From Halorhabdus utahensis DSM 12940 (GTDB lineage: Archaea; Halobacteriota; Halobacteria; Halobacteriales; Haloarculaceae), in NCBI RefSeq assembly GCF_000023945.1, contig NC_013158.1:1922001-1986000 (forward strand): a DNA stretch of 64,000 nt, written 5' to 3'. Position 1 is the first letter of the stretch; each line of letters starts with the position of its first letter. The notes under the pieces are model-generated. The model searched no databases. It was not told the origin of the DNA and was given only the letters and a program-made list of their open reading frames with translations. Shown piece after piece: positions 45,558 to 53,557 of this stretch. A program made the translations under genes and the position numbers.

Positions 45558-45569
45558 CCAGCTTCCGAG
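45548..45569. repeat. 22-base direct repeat, copy 1 (moxR end)
   Basis: It spans the last moxR codons, the TAG stop and 12 bases beyond. An identical copy begins 37 bases further on, inside the 3' end of the convergent gene. The core is GAACAGTAGCCAGCTTCC. Confidence 0.85.
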
Positions 45570-45579
45570 GGCCCGTTCA

Positions 45580-46977
45580 TCAGGCGAACAGTAGCCAGCT
45601 TCCGAGCAGGATCGCCCCGAGCGCGAGAACCACGGCCAGCATCGCCGGGGCCGAGAGGACGGGTGCGAACAGCGTCGCGACGACGAACCCGAGGACCCCG
45701 ATGCCGAACCCGGCGGCGGCGACTGCCACACTCCAGCCCACGCGAACGAACTGCGGGAGGGGACTGGCCCCGTCACGACCGATTTCCCAGCCGAGGTGCC
45801 GGCCGTAGTGGCCGACGTCGGTCACGAACGCGGCCATGGCGAACAGCGCGAGTGCCGACACGCCGTCGAGTACGGAGCCGACGCCGAGGCCGGCCTGGAG
45901 TTCGACGCCTGCGCCGGTCACGATCGCGCCGACGGCCAGCGCGATCGAAACAGTGTGAGTCGCGCCGGCGGTGAGCGTTGCGCCGGTCCCATCGTCGGCG
46001 AGTTCGATACCGCTGGCCCACGTGAAACTACCCCCGATGCCCAGCACGACGGCCGTCCCGAACAGGACGACGATCACGTCCTCGATCCCGGTACCGAGGC
46101 CGAACGCGACGAGCACGAAACCACCGATACCGACCAGGGCGCCGGACAGCATCGGGACGGCGGCGTTGTACGGCTCGCTCGCCCGCATCCACAGTTCGCG
46201 GACCACCGCGGCGAAGACAGCCAGGCCAGCCCCGGCAGCGATCGTGACTGCGAGGGGGACGCGCACGACGGCGGACCCGGCGAGGAGGTCGACGACTGTC
46301 TCTATCTCCTGGACGTATCGACCGACAGACATCGCGCCGGCAAGGACCACAGTGGCGATCCCGAGTCCGACCACGAACCCTCGTCTGACGGTCCGATACG
46401 TGCCGATGTTCTCCGGGCGGGTGATAGCGGCGGGTGGGAGTGCGAACACCGCAGCGCCGACGGCGACTGCGGCGAGGACGAGCGAGACGCGAAGCCCGAG
46501 ACTGCCTGTCCCGCCGATCCACACCAGCCCGGATAACGCCGCGCCGACGCCACCGACCGCCTCGACCGCGAGTAGCCCGATCGCCCAGCCGAACGCGGCG
46601 AGCGAGCCGTACATCGCGGCGACGCCACCTCGCTCGATCGTTCTTTCCGTCCGCCCGGCGATCGCGAGTAGGCCGAGCCCGATCCCGATCACCGTCGTCA
46701 CCGCTGCCAGGATCCCGGCCGTCGTCCCGACCCGAGCGAGTCGAAGGCCGATCAGTCCGACGCCGATACCGGCGATGCCAGCACACAGGCCGGTGGCGAG
46801 CCAGACCCGCCAGTACGAACCCGTGAGTCTGGCCGTCCCGACGACGAGTCCGAGGCCGACGAACATGCCGGACACGGCGATCGGGTCATGGATGCCGAGC
46901 GAGAGGACGCCGGCGACCCCGGCGATCACGACGGCCGTGCTGATCGTGTCCGGAACGCGCTTGTCTCGTGTCGTCAT
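45580..46977 (-). CDS. Multi-TM membrane protein at the end of the MoxR-associated operon
   Basis: 465 residues with roughly twelve hydrophobic helices and almost no soluble domain; charged residues fall only in short loops (GRTERTIERGG, RAITRPENIGTYRTVRRGF). Family DUF7519-like by position and layout in haloarchaeal MoxR-DUF58 clusters. Its start overlaps the DUF58 gene's stop by 4 bases. It could be a channel-like or scaffold partner of the DUF58 protein; no direct evidence. The 3' end carries the 22-base repeat. Confidence 0.6.
   Translation of the reverse strand: MTTRDKRVPDTISTAVVIAGVAGVLSLGIHDPIAVSGMFVGLGLVVGTARLTGSYWRVWLATGLCAGIAGIGVGLIGLRLARVGTTAGILAAVTTVIGIGLGLLAIAGRTERTIERGGVAAMYGSLAAFGWAIGLLAVEAVGGVGAALSGLVWIGGTGSLGLRVSLVLAAVAVGAAVFALPPAAITRPENIGTYRTVRRGFVVGLGIATVVLAGAMSVGRYVQEIETVVDLLAGSAVVRVPLAVTIAAGAGLAVFAAVVRELWMRASEPYNAAVPMLSGALVGIGGFVLVAFGLGTGIEDVIVVLFGTAVVLGIGGSFTWASGIELADDGTGATLTAGATHTVSIALAVGAIVTGAGVELQAGLGVGSVLDGVSALALFAMAAFVTDVGHYGRHLGWEIGRDGASPLPQFVRVGWSVAVAAAGFGIGVLGFVVATLFAPVLSAPAMLAVVLALGAILLGSWLLFA
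45585..45606. repeat. 22-base direct repeat, copy 2 (convergent gene end)
   Basis: Exact copy of 45548-45569, here encoding (on the minus strand) the last residues GSWLLFA of the multi-TM protein. In that gene the sequence is coding and fits the protein, so it looks like the original; the moxR tail would be the derived copy. Confidence 0.8.
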
Positions 46978-48311
46978 CGTGTCGTCACCGTCCCGATCGT
47001 GTTGCGGAGCACGATGCCGAGCGGTCGCGTGCGGTCCCAGTCGACGACCCGGGCCCCGGCCGACCTGGCACGGGCGAGTCGGGTCCGACGAACGAGCGCC
47101 TCGAAACGACCTTCGGTGCTGTCGTCGGCTATCGGGTCCGGGGAGACGACGCGAACGGTGTACCCCTGGGTCCGTAACCGTTCGATTAACTCGACCGGCC
47201 TGTCGTCGACGAACGACGAGAACAGGTAGAGTTGGGCTTCGCCGGGCAGCGTGGTTTCGATCTTCGTGAACGGATCTTTTGACATGCCAAAGTGCCAGAA
47301 TGGAACGTTCGTGAGACGCTTGCTCGATCGCGCCGCTTCGAGCAACGTCGTGGCGGCCTCCCGGGTCCCCGGGTCAGTCCCCGGCGGGACCGAGGAGTGG
47401 TTGTCATCGCCGACGGCGACGACGCCGGTCGGATGACCGGCCTCGACGAGCGTCTCGAAGGTTCGCTCCGCAGCGTCTGCGGATAACTCGGCGGCGGCGA
47501 GCCGATCCTGAGAGGCCCCGCGGAACTGATTGTGTCGGACGTCGACGAGACAGACGATCCGGGTCGCCCGCTCGGCACGATACTCGACGGTCGTCAGATC
47601 CCGCGTCCGGGCGTAGCGACGCCAGTCGATCGAGCCGATGGCGTCGCCCGGTTCGTAGTCTCGCACAGAATAAAACTCGACGCCACTCCCGCCGTCGTCA
47701 GTCGGGACCGTGCCGGCGAAATCGTTTGCGCCACCGCGAAGCGGGACGGTTTCGATGGGTGGCAGACAGCTGAGCGCCTCCGCGCCGGTCGCCGCAACGT
47801 TCCAGGTCTCGACGACAGTTCCAGTGAGATCCCGCGTCCGGACATCCACCGCCTCGAACGTATGCTCGCCGCGATGGAGCTCCATGTCGTACTCGATCGT
47901 CACGGTCTCGCCGGCGTCGAGACTCACGCAGGCCCGTGGCGTTCCATCGACGACAGGGAGTTCCGCTGGCACGCCATCGACGAGCCGAAGGTCGACGATC
48001 GGCTCCGAGCCGACGTTCTCGACGGTCGTCCGGACGGCAACGACGTCACCCGGATCACCGGTGAGCGGCTCCTCGCGTGTCGCCGTCCCGTCGCTATCGC
48101 AACCGTCGCCATTGCGGACCATCTCACGGTGGGCGCGAATTTCCGCGTCTTCCCGGGTGCCGATGACGCTCGCGGCGGCATACCAAAGCGGGACCGTCGC
48201 GGCGACGATCAGGAATGGACTCCCGGCGACGAATCCGATGCCGGCGACCAGAAACGTCGTGACAATCGCGCCGTCTGACCGATTGATCCGGTCGACCGTG
48301 CGATCGGTCAT
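46974..48311 (-). CDS. DUF58 protein with two N-terminal TM helices
   Basis: 445 residues. Two hydrophobic helices (about 15-52) are followed by a conserved Ig-like section and the DUF58 signature YEPGDAIGSIDWRRYARTRD (about 214-233). A vWA-like domain then continues with IVCLVDVRHNQFRG. DUF58 proteins are the usual partners of MoxR ATPases; the vWA part may receive the MoxR action. It overlaps both neighbours by 4 bases (ATGA type). Confidence 0.85.
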   Translation of the reverse strand: MTDRTVDRINRSDGAIVTTFLVAGIGFVAGSPFLIVAATVPLWYAAASVIGTREDAEIRAHREMVRNGDGCDSDGTATREEPLTGDPGDVVAVRTTVENVGSEPIVDLRLVDGVPAELPVVDGTPRACVSLDAGETVTIEYDMELHRGEHTFEAVDVRTRDLTGTVVETWNVAATGAEALSCLPPIETVPLRGGANDFAGTVPTDDGGSGVEFYSVRDYEPGDAIGSIDWRRYARTRDLTTVEYRAERATRIVCLVDVRHNQFRGASQDRLAAAELSADAAERTFETLVEAGHPTGVVAVGDDNHSSVPPGTDPGTREAATTLLEAARSSKRLTNVPFWHFGMSKDPFTKIETTLPGEAQLYLFSSFVDDRPVELIERLRTQGYTVRVVSPDPIADDSTEGRFEALVRRTRLARARSAGARVVDWDRTRPLGIVLRNTIGTVTTR

Positions 48312-49036
48312 CGCGGACCCTCCTGAACCGACGCCATTGCGGGCGATTCGTCCGTCTCCGCCGTGCCAGCGGTCTGTGCTGCGTCCGCTGGCGTCTCCGT
48401 CCCGATCGTTTCGATCGCGGCGAGTGTCCGTCGGACCCGATGCGTGTAGGCTGCCCCTGGATCGACCATCCGGCGCAGTTGTTCGGCAAGGGGCTGGGAC
48501 ACCGCCGGCGAGAGAAACGCGGCCGCAACCCGGTCGTCAGTCCACTCGCCCGTCTGGATCGCGTCTCTGGCGGCCGCCCTGCCAAGTCCCCCTCGCGCAA
48601 CCAACGTCCGGACCGCCCCGTCGAGCAAGCGCTGGCGGACCTCTCTCGTACGGTCGTCACGCTGACAGCGATACCGGTCGGTCGCGCTCGCTTCGATCGG
48701 GTCGTCGGCCTGTATGTCCCGGATCGATCGAATACTCCCCCGTTCCGGTGGGTCACCGTCGACGAGGGGATCGACGGTTCCGTAATTCAAACGCCGCCGC
48801 AGCCCCCATCCAGCCGACACGAGGACGAGGATCCCGCCGACCACCGGTAGCAACACCGCAAGCAGGTGTAACACGCTGAAGATGGATCCGGACAGCGAGA
48901 CGTAGCCACCGATGAGTAGCGTCAGGACAGCCGCCGTCCCGCCAGCGAGGACGACCGCGACGCCAGCGCGCTCGGGGTCGCCAATCCGCGCCCGGAGGTG
49001 ACTGACGCCTCCGGCCAGCGCCCTGAGCGCACTCAT
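48308..49036 (-). CDS. Two-TM protein of the MoxR-DUF58 operon
   Basis: 242 residues. Two adjacent hydrophobic helices at about 25-70 (AVVLAGGTAAVLTLLIGGYV, then LLAVLLPVVGGILVLVSAGW) are followed by a soluble helical region containing VRQRLLDGAVRTLVARGGLG and a Thr/Ala-rich tail. It matches the small membrane protein (DUF7269-like) that lies beside DUF58 in haloarchaeal clusters. Overlaps DUF58 and DUF4129 genes by 4 bases each. Function inferred only from the operon. Confidence 0.6.
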   Translation of the reverse strand: MSALRALAGGVSHLRARIGDPERAGVAVVLAGGTAAVLTLLIGGYVSLSGSIFSVLHLLAVLLPVVGGILVLVSAGWGLRRRLNYGTVDPLVDGDPPERGSIRSIRDIQADDPIEASATDRYRCQRDDRTREVRQRLLDGAVRTLVARGGLGRAAARDAIQTGEWTDDRVAAAFLSPAVSQPLAEQLRRMVDPGAAYTHRVRRTLAAIETIGTETPADAAQTAGTAETDESPAMASVQEGPR

Positions 49037-50730
49037 TCGTCACTCACCTCGTCTGAGTCGCCGTCCGCACGGGGTTGGTCGTCGCCCTGCTCTGTCTCGA
49101 AGGCGATCAACTCCTCAGCGAGCGCCCGGGCGCTGGTGACGCGCTCCGGTGAGGGCTCCCGACCACCGTACTCGACCGCACGGACAATCCCCAGGAGTCG
49201 CCGGACGCTGTCGACCGGGAACCCGGTCCTGATGGCCCGACGTGCGACCGTCCCGGGCGTTACCGTCTCGCGCCTTCGTATGTCGAGCCGATCCAGGAAA
49301 CTGTGCCACGCTGCGCGGATCTCCTCTCTTGGGGTGAGCGAGGGGGGTGGCTCGTCCGTGCCTGCCGTCGCTTCGTCTGCATCGTCGTCGACTGTGTTGG
49401 TCTCGTCGTCACTGAGCCATTCGACGATCCGACTGCTCGGCGACCGCTCGGTTCCCGTACGATCCGGCGAGCCACTGACGACTCTTCGAAGCGACCCAAA
49501 CGACGACAGTGTCGCCGTGATCCCGCCCAGGGACGCTGCCGTGAACGTCGCCCCGACGGCAGGGAACTGCCACCCCTCGCCGAAACCGGACAGCGACGGG
49601 CGTGAAATCGCCGGGACGGAGGGACGCCAGTTGCCCAACAAGCCCCACAGACGGCCAGCGGAACCGGAGAGTCCTGCGAGTACAGTGCCAAATCCGACAA
49701 AGACTTTGACGAACCCCTTGGCCCGACGCCGCTTGCGGAGTGCGACGAGTTTGAGATACGACAGGACGCCGCCGATGATGAGCCCGGGAACCACAACGAC
49801 AACGGCTGCAAGCCGGAAATAGAGGTTGCCGACCGTTGCCGTTGCCGATGCCGCACCGACTGTCGCCGTCACGGTGGCTGAATCTTCGATCGGCAGCCAG
49901 ACCGTCGTCCGACCGCTTCTGTCGGTCGTTCCGGCTACGGAACCGCCGATCTGGACGGTTGCGTTTTCGATAGGCTCGCCGTCGGCCGAAACGACCACCG
50001 GAGCGGGGAACCCGGGGAACAACACGGGTGTGGCAAAATCGACCGTTGGTTCCGTGACCGAGACGGTTCGTTCAGCCCTGACTGCACGCCGCACGACACT
50101 GATTTCGACCGGACCCGGCGAGTCGGGTAACGGGACCGCCGCGTCCCCGTCGTCATCGGTCCACGTGACCACTTCATCGTCGACACGTACTGGCGCGCCG
50201 ACGAGTGGCTCCGTCGCGACAGCGGCGGTGATCGAGAGATTGCGAGCCGGCGCTGCCGCCGACCGCTTGTGGATCGTCGCATCCGTTTCGATGTCGACAG
50301 TACGGTTCACGTCTTTGCCCTCGACGGAAATTGTCATCGACTCCTCGAAGGGCACCTCGACCTCGACCTTTCCGTGCCGGCTGGTTTCGCCAACAACCTC
50401 ACCGTCGACGGTGACGTTGTCCGTCCGCGTGGATCCGCTACTTTCGGTCTTGACGGTCATCTGGGTTCCCGGAACAGGTGAGTCGAGAATATCGATTTGT
50501 TCCTCGTCGTCCGCCTCGCTATCTGCCTGCTCCGTCGAGGTGGACTGGTTCGTCGACTCGGTTGGGATGTCCGATCGCTCGTCGCCCGAATCCCATTCCC
50601 CTGGGACAACATCTTCGCCTTGCGATCCAGGCGGGTCGAGTCGTGGATCTGCGGCCGGAAGCGCGCTGGCGACCACGATCAGGCAGACGACGGTACCCAG
50701 CGCGAACACCGCACGACGCGTGTCCGTCAT
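49033..50730 (-). CDS. DUF4129-domain exported membrane protein
   Basis: 565 residues. A signal-type helix (VFALGTVVCLIVVASALPA) starts it, then an acidic Ser/Thr-rich linker and two or three Ig-like extracytoplasmic domains (about 85-290). A TM helix (FRLAAVVVVVPGLIIGGVLS) is followed by a second hydrophobic region and a C-terminal cytoplasmic DUF4129 domain (IRAAWHSFLDRLDIR, then GTVARRAIRTGF and EYGGREPSPERV). DUF4129 commonly pairs with MoxR and DUF58. It links an external sensing or adhesion part to that ATPase system; the role is inferred. Confidence 0.75.
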   Translation of the reverse strand: MTDTRRAVFALGTVVCLIVVASALPAADPRLDPPGSQGEDVVPGEWDSGDERSDIPTESTNQSTSTEQADSEADDEEQIDILDSPVPGTQMTVKTESSGSTRTDNVTVDGEVVGETSRHGKVEVEVPFEESMTISVEGKDVNRTVDIETDATIHKRSAAAPARNLSITAAVATEPLVGAPVRVDDEVVTWTDDDGDAAVPLPDSPGPVEISVVRRAVRAERTVSVTEPTVDFATPVLFPGFPAPVVVSADGEPIENATVQIGGSVAGTTDRSGRTTVWLPIEDSATVTATVGAASATATVGNLYFRLAAVVVVVPGLIIGGVLSYLKLVALRKRRRAKGFVKVFVGFGTVLAGLSGSAGRLWGLLGNWRPSVPAISRPSLSGFGEGWQFPAVGATFTAASLGGITATLSSFGSLRRVVSGSPDRTGTERSPSSRIVEWLSDDETNTVDDDADEATAGTDEPPPSLTPREEIRAAWHSFLDRLDIRRRETVTPGTVARRAIRTGFPVDSVRRLLGIVRAVEYGGREPSPERVTSARALAEELIAFETEQGDDQPRADGDSDEVSDE

Positions 50731-51839
50731 ACACTACCCTCCAGTTCTGCATCGGCAGCCAACTCCTGTAGTCGCCGAATCCGCTCCGCAACTGGTGGGT
50801 GTGTGCGTCTGTCGGTTCCGGCGCTGCGCTGGTCCCCCTTCGGGACGCCCGACGGCGTTTCTCCGTCGAGCCACGTCCGCAGCCGGTCGCGTCGATCTCC
50901 CGCCGGCGGTCGATCGGGCGTCGGAATCGATCGAGCCACCCGGTCGGCGATCAGCGGCGACGGAATGACCGAGAGTGCCTGCATCGTGGTCGTTCGGAGA
51001 TCCGTCTCCGGCGTAGTCCGGCCCGACGCCGACAGCGTCGAGAGCGCGGTTGCCAGCGCCAGTGGCCGACCGGTGATGTGCGCTGCCGCGGCATCGGCGG
51101 CGAACTCCCGGGCGTGTGAAAGCGTTCGCGTCGCCCAGTCGGCGACGGTCGGGAACACCCACAGGAGTGGCGCGACGAAGACGTAGGTCAGCGTGACCAG
51201 CGGGAGAAACCAATAGAGGGCGATCTTTCCCCGGAACGAGACGTCCCCGGGCGACTGGATCGCCCGGCGTGCGAGCCGTGCCGATCGATACGCGCGATCG
51301 GCGATCTCCAGAAACAGCGTCGTGACCGTCATCAGTGTCACGTCCCGGTTGGCGACGTGTGCCACCTCGTGGGCGAGCACAGCCGTGAGTTCGTCGGCGT
51401 CGAGTTGCTCGATCAGCCCGGTCGATACCACGATCGTCGCGTCGGTGAACCGACCCACGGTATAGCAACTGGGCTCCTCGGCGTCGAGGACTCGCACGCT
51501 GGGTTCGGGCACGTCGGCCGTCATCGCCAGCCGGCGGACGATCCGTGCGACAACGTGATCGCCGTCGTCGCGTCCGGTCCGTGTCTGTTCGAGGACGCGG
51601 CGGTAGCCGTAGTACAACTGTGCGCCGAGAAAGCCAGCCACGAGGACGGCCACCGTCGACCACGAGACCGGGAGCTGGAGGAGGTCGAAGCTCACGGTTC
51701 CGTGACGCGCGTAGACGACCGCGCCCGCGACGACCCCGGGCAGCAGGACGCCGTACGCCCACAGGATCGCCACCACGAACAGGACGTTCATCCCGACGAG
51801 GACCGCGAGGACGGCACCGATCCGGACTCGGTTGTGCAT
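50727..51839 (-). CDS. htpX: HtpX-like M48 membrane metalloprotease
   Basis: 370 residues from ATG 51839 (MHNRVRIGAVLAVLVGMNVL); the in-frame extension upstream is not hydrophobic. Two N-terminal TM helices are followed by the zinc motif AVLAHEVAHVANRDV (about 156-170) and a third TM region around 215-240. LSHAREFAADAAAAHITG supplies the downstream Glu ligand. It degrades damaged membrane proteins. It is the first gene of a five-gene overlapping operon, so its promoter near 51880 (CATAAAAGC) probably drives all five. Confidence 0.88.
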   Translation of the reverse strand: MHNRVRIGAVLAVLVGMNVLFVVAILWAYGVLLPGVVAGAVVYARHGTVSFDLLQLPVSWSTVAVLVAGFLGAQLYYGYRRVLEQTRTGRDDGDHVVARIVRRLAMTADVPEPSVRVLDAEEPSCYTVGRFTDATIVVSTGLIEQLDADELTAVLAHEVAHVANRDVTLMTVTTLFLEIADRAYRSARLARRAIQSPGDVSFRGKIALYWFLPLVTLTYVFVAPLLWVFPTVADWATRTLSHAREFAADAAAAHITGRPLALATALSTLSASGRTTPETDLRTTTMQALSVIPSPLIADRVARSIPTPDRPPAGDRRDRLRTWLDGETPSGVPKGDQRSAGTDRRTHPPVAERIRRLQELAADAELEGSV

Positions 51840-51939
51840 GGAGGGGATTGTTTGAGTCTTGCTCTGTCGGTCGCAAAAGCTTTTATGTCTGAACTTTTGA
51901 TCGACATCCGGCCCCGCTCTCATCGGACACGCCGCCCCC

Positions 51940-52406
51940 TCAGAGTTCCTCGTCAGCGAACTCGACTTCCGCGACGATGTCGAACGGATTTCTCCCCTTC
52001 CGAATGCCATCGAGCAACAGGAACGCCCGATCGGGCGAGAGGAAGTGTCGCGTCACGGCCCGACCCAGTGGCGTCGGTTCCAGTCCGTCGATGAACTCGT
52101 ACTCCAGCAGCTTGCCGATGGCGTGCTTGGTCGGCACCTCGCCGAGCATCCGGTCGTTGAGGCGCTTGGCGGCACTCCCGCCGACGACGACGTTCGCCAG
52201 CGTCTCCTCGACGGCCGTCACCTCGCTGCCCGCCACCCCAGGACGTACACTGGCGTGGCGAGCAGTCCCCAGTCGACGAGCATCGTCGAGATGGGCTCGA
52301 CGACCAGCAGCGCGAGCATGATCCCGATGGCCGTGACGTCCACGGGGACGGCCTCGGTGGCAAACAACACGAGTGCCCTCAGAATGATCGCGAAGACGAG
52401 GATCAT
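51940..52406 (-). pseudogene. Chimeric pseudogene: SLC13 start fused to Ski2-like helicase end
   Basis: Reading the minus strand, 52406-52218 matches the transporter's first ~60 residues (MILVFAIILRALVLFATEAV and VVEPISTMLVDWGLL). From 52217 to 51940 it matches the last ~90 residues of the helicase at 53558, with about two differences (N for D in GKGRNPFDIV-type context, V for I in LANVVVGG). The joint lies in CTCGACGGCCG (52207-52217), present in both parents (44202-44212 and 53825-53835). A one-base deletion after the codons for VYVLGW breaks what was once an in-frame fusion. Confidence 0.85.
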
Positions 52407-52611
52407 CCCGGGATCCCACTTCGCACGTCCATCACCCGGTCGGCCGGCGGGAAAATGACTGCGACAGTTCCTCCGCTGACAACTCCACCACGGCGATGAT
52501 GCGTATGGGGTCTGGCGCGCCAGGCTTCCACGGCTGGCCCACAAAGTGCGCCCCATCGCTACCAGCAGACCCTGGCCACCACAACACGTTTGTCGTCGGC
52601 TGGCCAAGACG

Positions 52612-53088
52612 ATGGCAATGGGAGAACGGTTCGACCACGGGGACGGTCCGGCCGAGCCGAGAGACGCCGAGCAGATAGATTCTGCCCGTCTCCGTGAGGT
52701 GCTGGCCGACCATCCCGTCCGGCTGGCTGTCCTGTTCGGTTCGCAGGTGACCGGGCAGGCTGATCCGGCCAGTGACGTCGACGTCGTCGTCGAGTTCGAA
52801 TCGACGGTCGACGAACGCGGGGATGCGTTGCTCTCGTTGCTCGCGGATCTCTCGGTTGCGCTGGATCGCAACGACCTCGACGTGTCCCTCGTCGAGGATA
52901 TCGACCCACGCGTCGGTCGTGCAGCGTTGACCCACGGGACGGTCCTCATCGGCACCGCCGGCCGAATCGAGCGGCTACGGGAACGGTTCGCCGAACGCGT
53001 CGCGGACCGACGATCCGAGCAGACGTTGCGCGAGCGGTTCGACCAGACGATCGAAACCCTCGACCGGATCGTCGAGACGGGAGGGTGA
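52612..53088 (+). CDS. mntA: MntA-type minimal nucleotidyltransferase antitoxin
   Basis: 158 residues from ATG 52612. The MNT motif is LFGSQVTGQADPASDVDVVV (about 42-61), i.e. GS-x9-SDxD, with a third acidic residue in NDLDVSLVED (Asp about 90). In characterised pairs the MNT enzyme AMPylates the HEPN toxin next to Rx4HxY. The hepT gene follows after 3 bases. An alternative upstream in-frame ATG at 52546 adds residues with no conserved look. Confidence 0.85.
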   Translation: MAMGERFDHGDGPAEPRDAEQIDSARLREVLADHPVRLAVLFGSQVTGQADPASDVDVVVEFESTVDERGDALLSLLADLSVALDRNDLDVSLVEDIDPRVGRAALTHGTVLIGTAGRIERLRERFAERVADRRSEQTLRERFDQTIETLDRIVETGG

Positions 53089-53091
53089 GAC

Positions 53092-53541
53092 GTGTCGAAC
53101 CCTCACGACCCCGAGCGAGTGGAGACGATCGTCGAGAAGGCCGAATACGTCGAGACGTGTCTGGAGATCCTGGCGGCGAACCAGTCGGTTACCCGGGAGT
53201 CGTTCCGTGAGAACCCCGAAACGCGCGACGTGGTTGAACGTCGCTTCGAAAAGGCGAGCCAGGCCTGCATCGACGTCGCGCGGATGCTGGTCCGTGACCT
53301 CGACGGGAACGCGCCCGGATCCAACGCCGCCACGATGCGGCGACTCGGCGGACTCGACGTCCTGACCGACGACACGGCCGAGTCGATGGCGGAGGCCGCC
53401 ATGTTCCGGAACATCCTGGCTCACGAATACGGCGACGTACTCGATCAGGACATCGTCTACGACGCGCTTCAGGACCTGGGACGATATCGGGACTTTCTCG
53501 TGGAAGTCTACGGGTATCTGGACGAGCTCGGCGCTCTCTGA
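53092..53541 (+). CDS. hepT: HepT-type HEPN ribonuclease toxin (DUF86)
   Basis: 149 residues with a GTG start. The HEPN active-site motif is FRNILAHEYGD (about 104-114), the R-x4-H-x-Y form whose Tyr is AMPylated by MntA. The helical bundle pattern (VETIVEKAEYVETCLEIL, ACIDVARMLVRDL) fits DUF86. The pair lies convergent to the helicase, with only about 16 bases between stops, and is bracketed by the helicase's 3' end and the near-identical copy of it at 51940. Confidence 0.88.
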   Translation: MSNPHDPERVETIVEKAEYVETCLEILAANQSVTRESFRENPETRDVVERRFEKASQACIDVARMLVRDLDGNAPGSNAATMRRLGGLDVLTDDTAESMAEAAMFRNILAHEYGDVLDQDIVYDALQDLGRYRDFLVEVYGYLDELGAL

Positions 53542-53557
53542 GACAGTGCCATATCCG

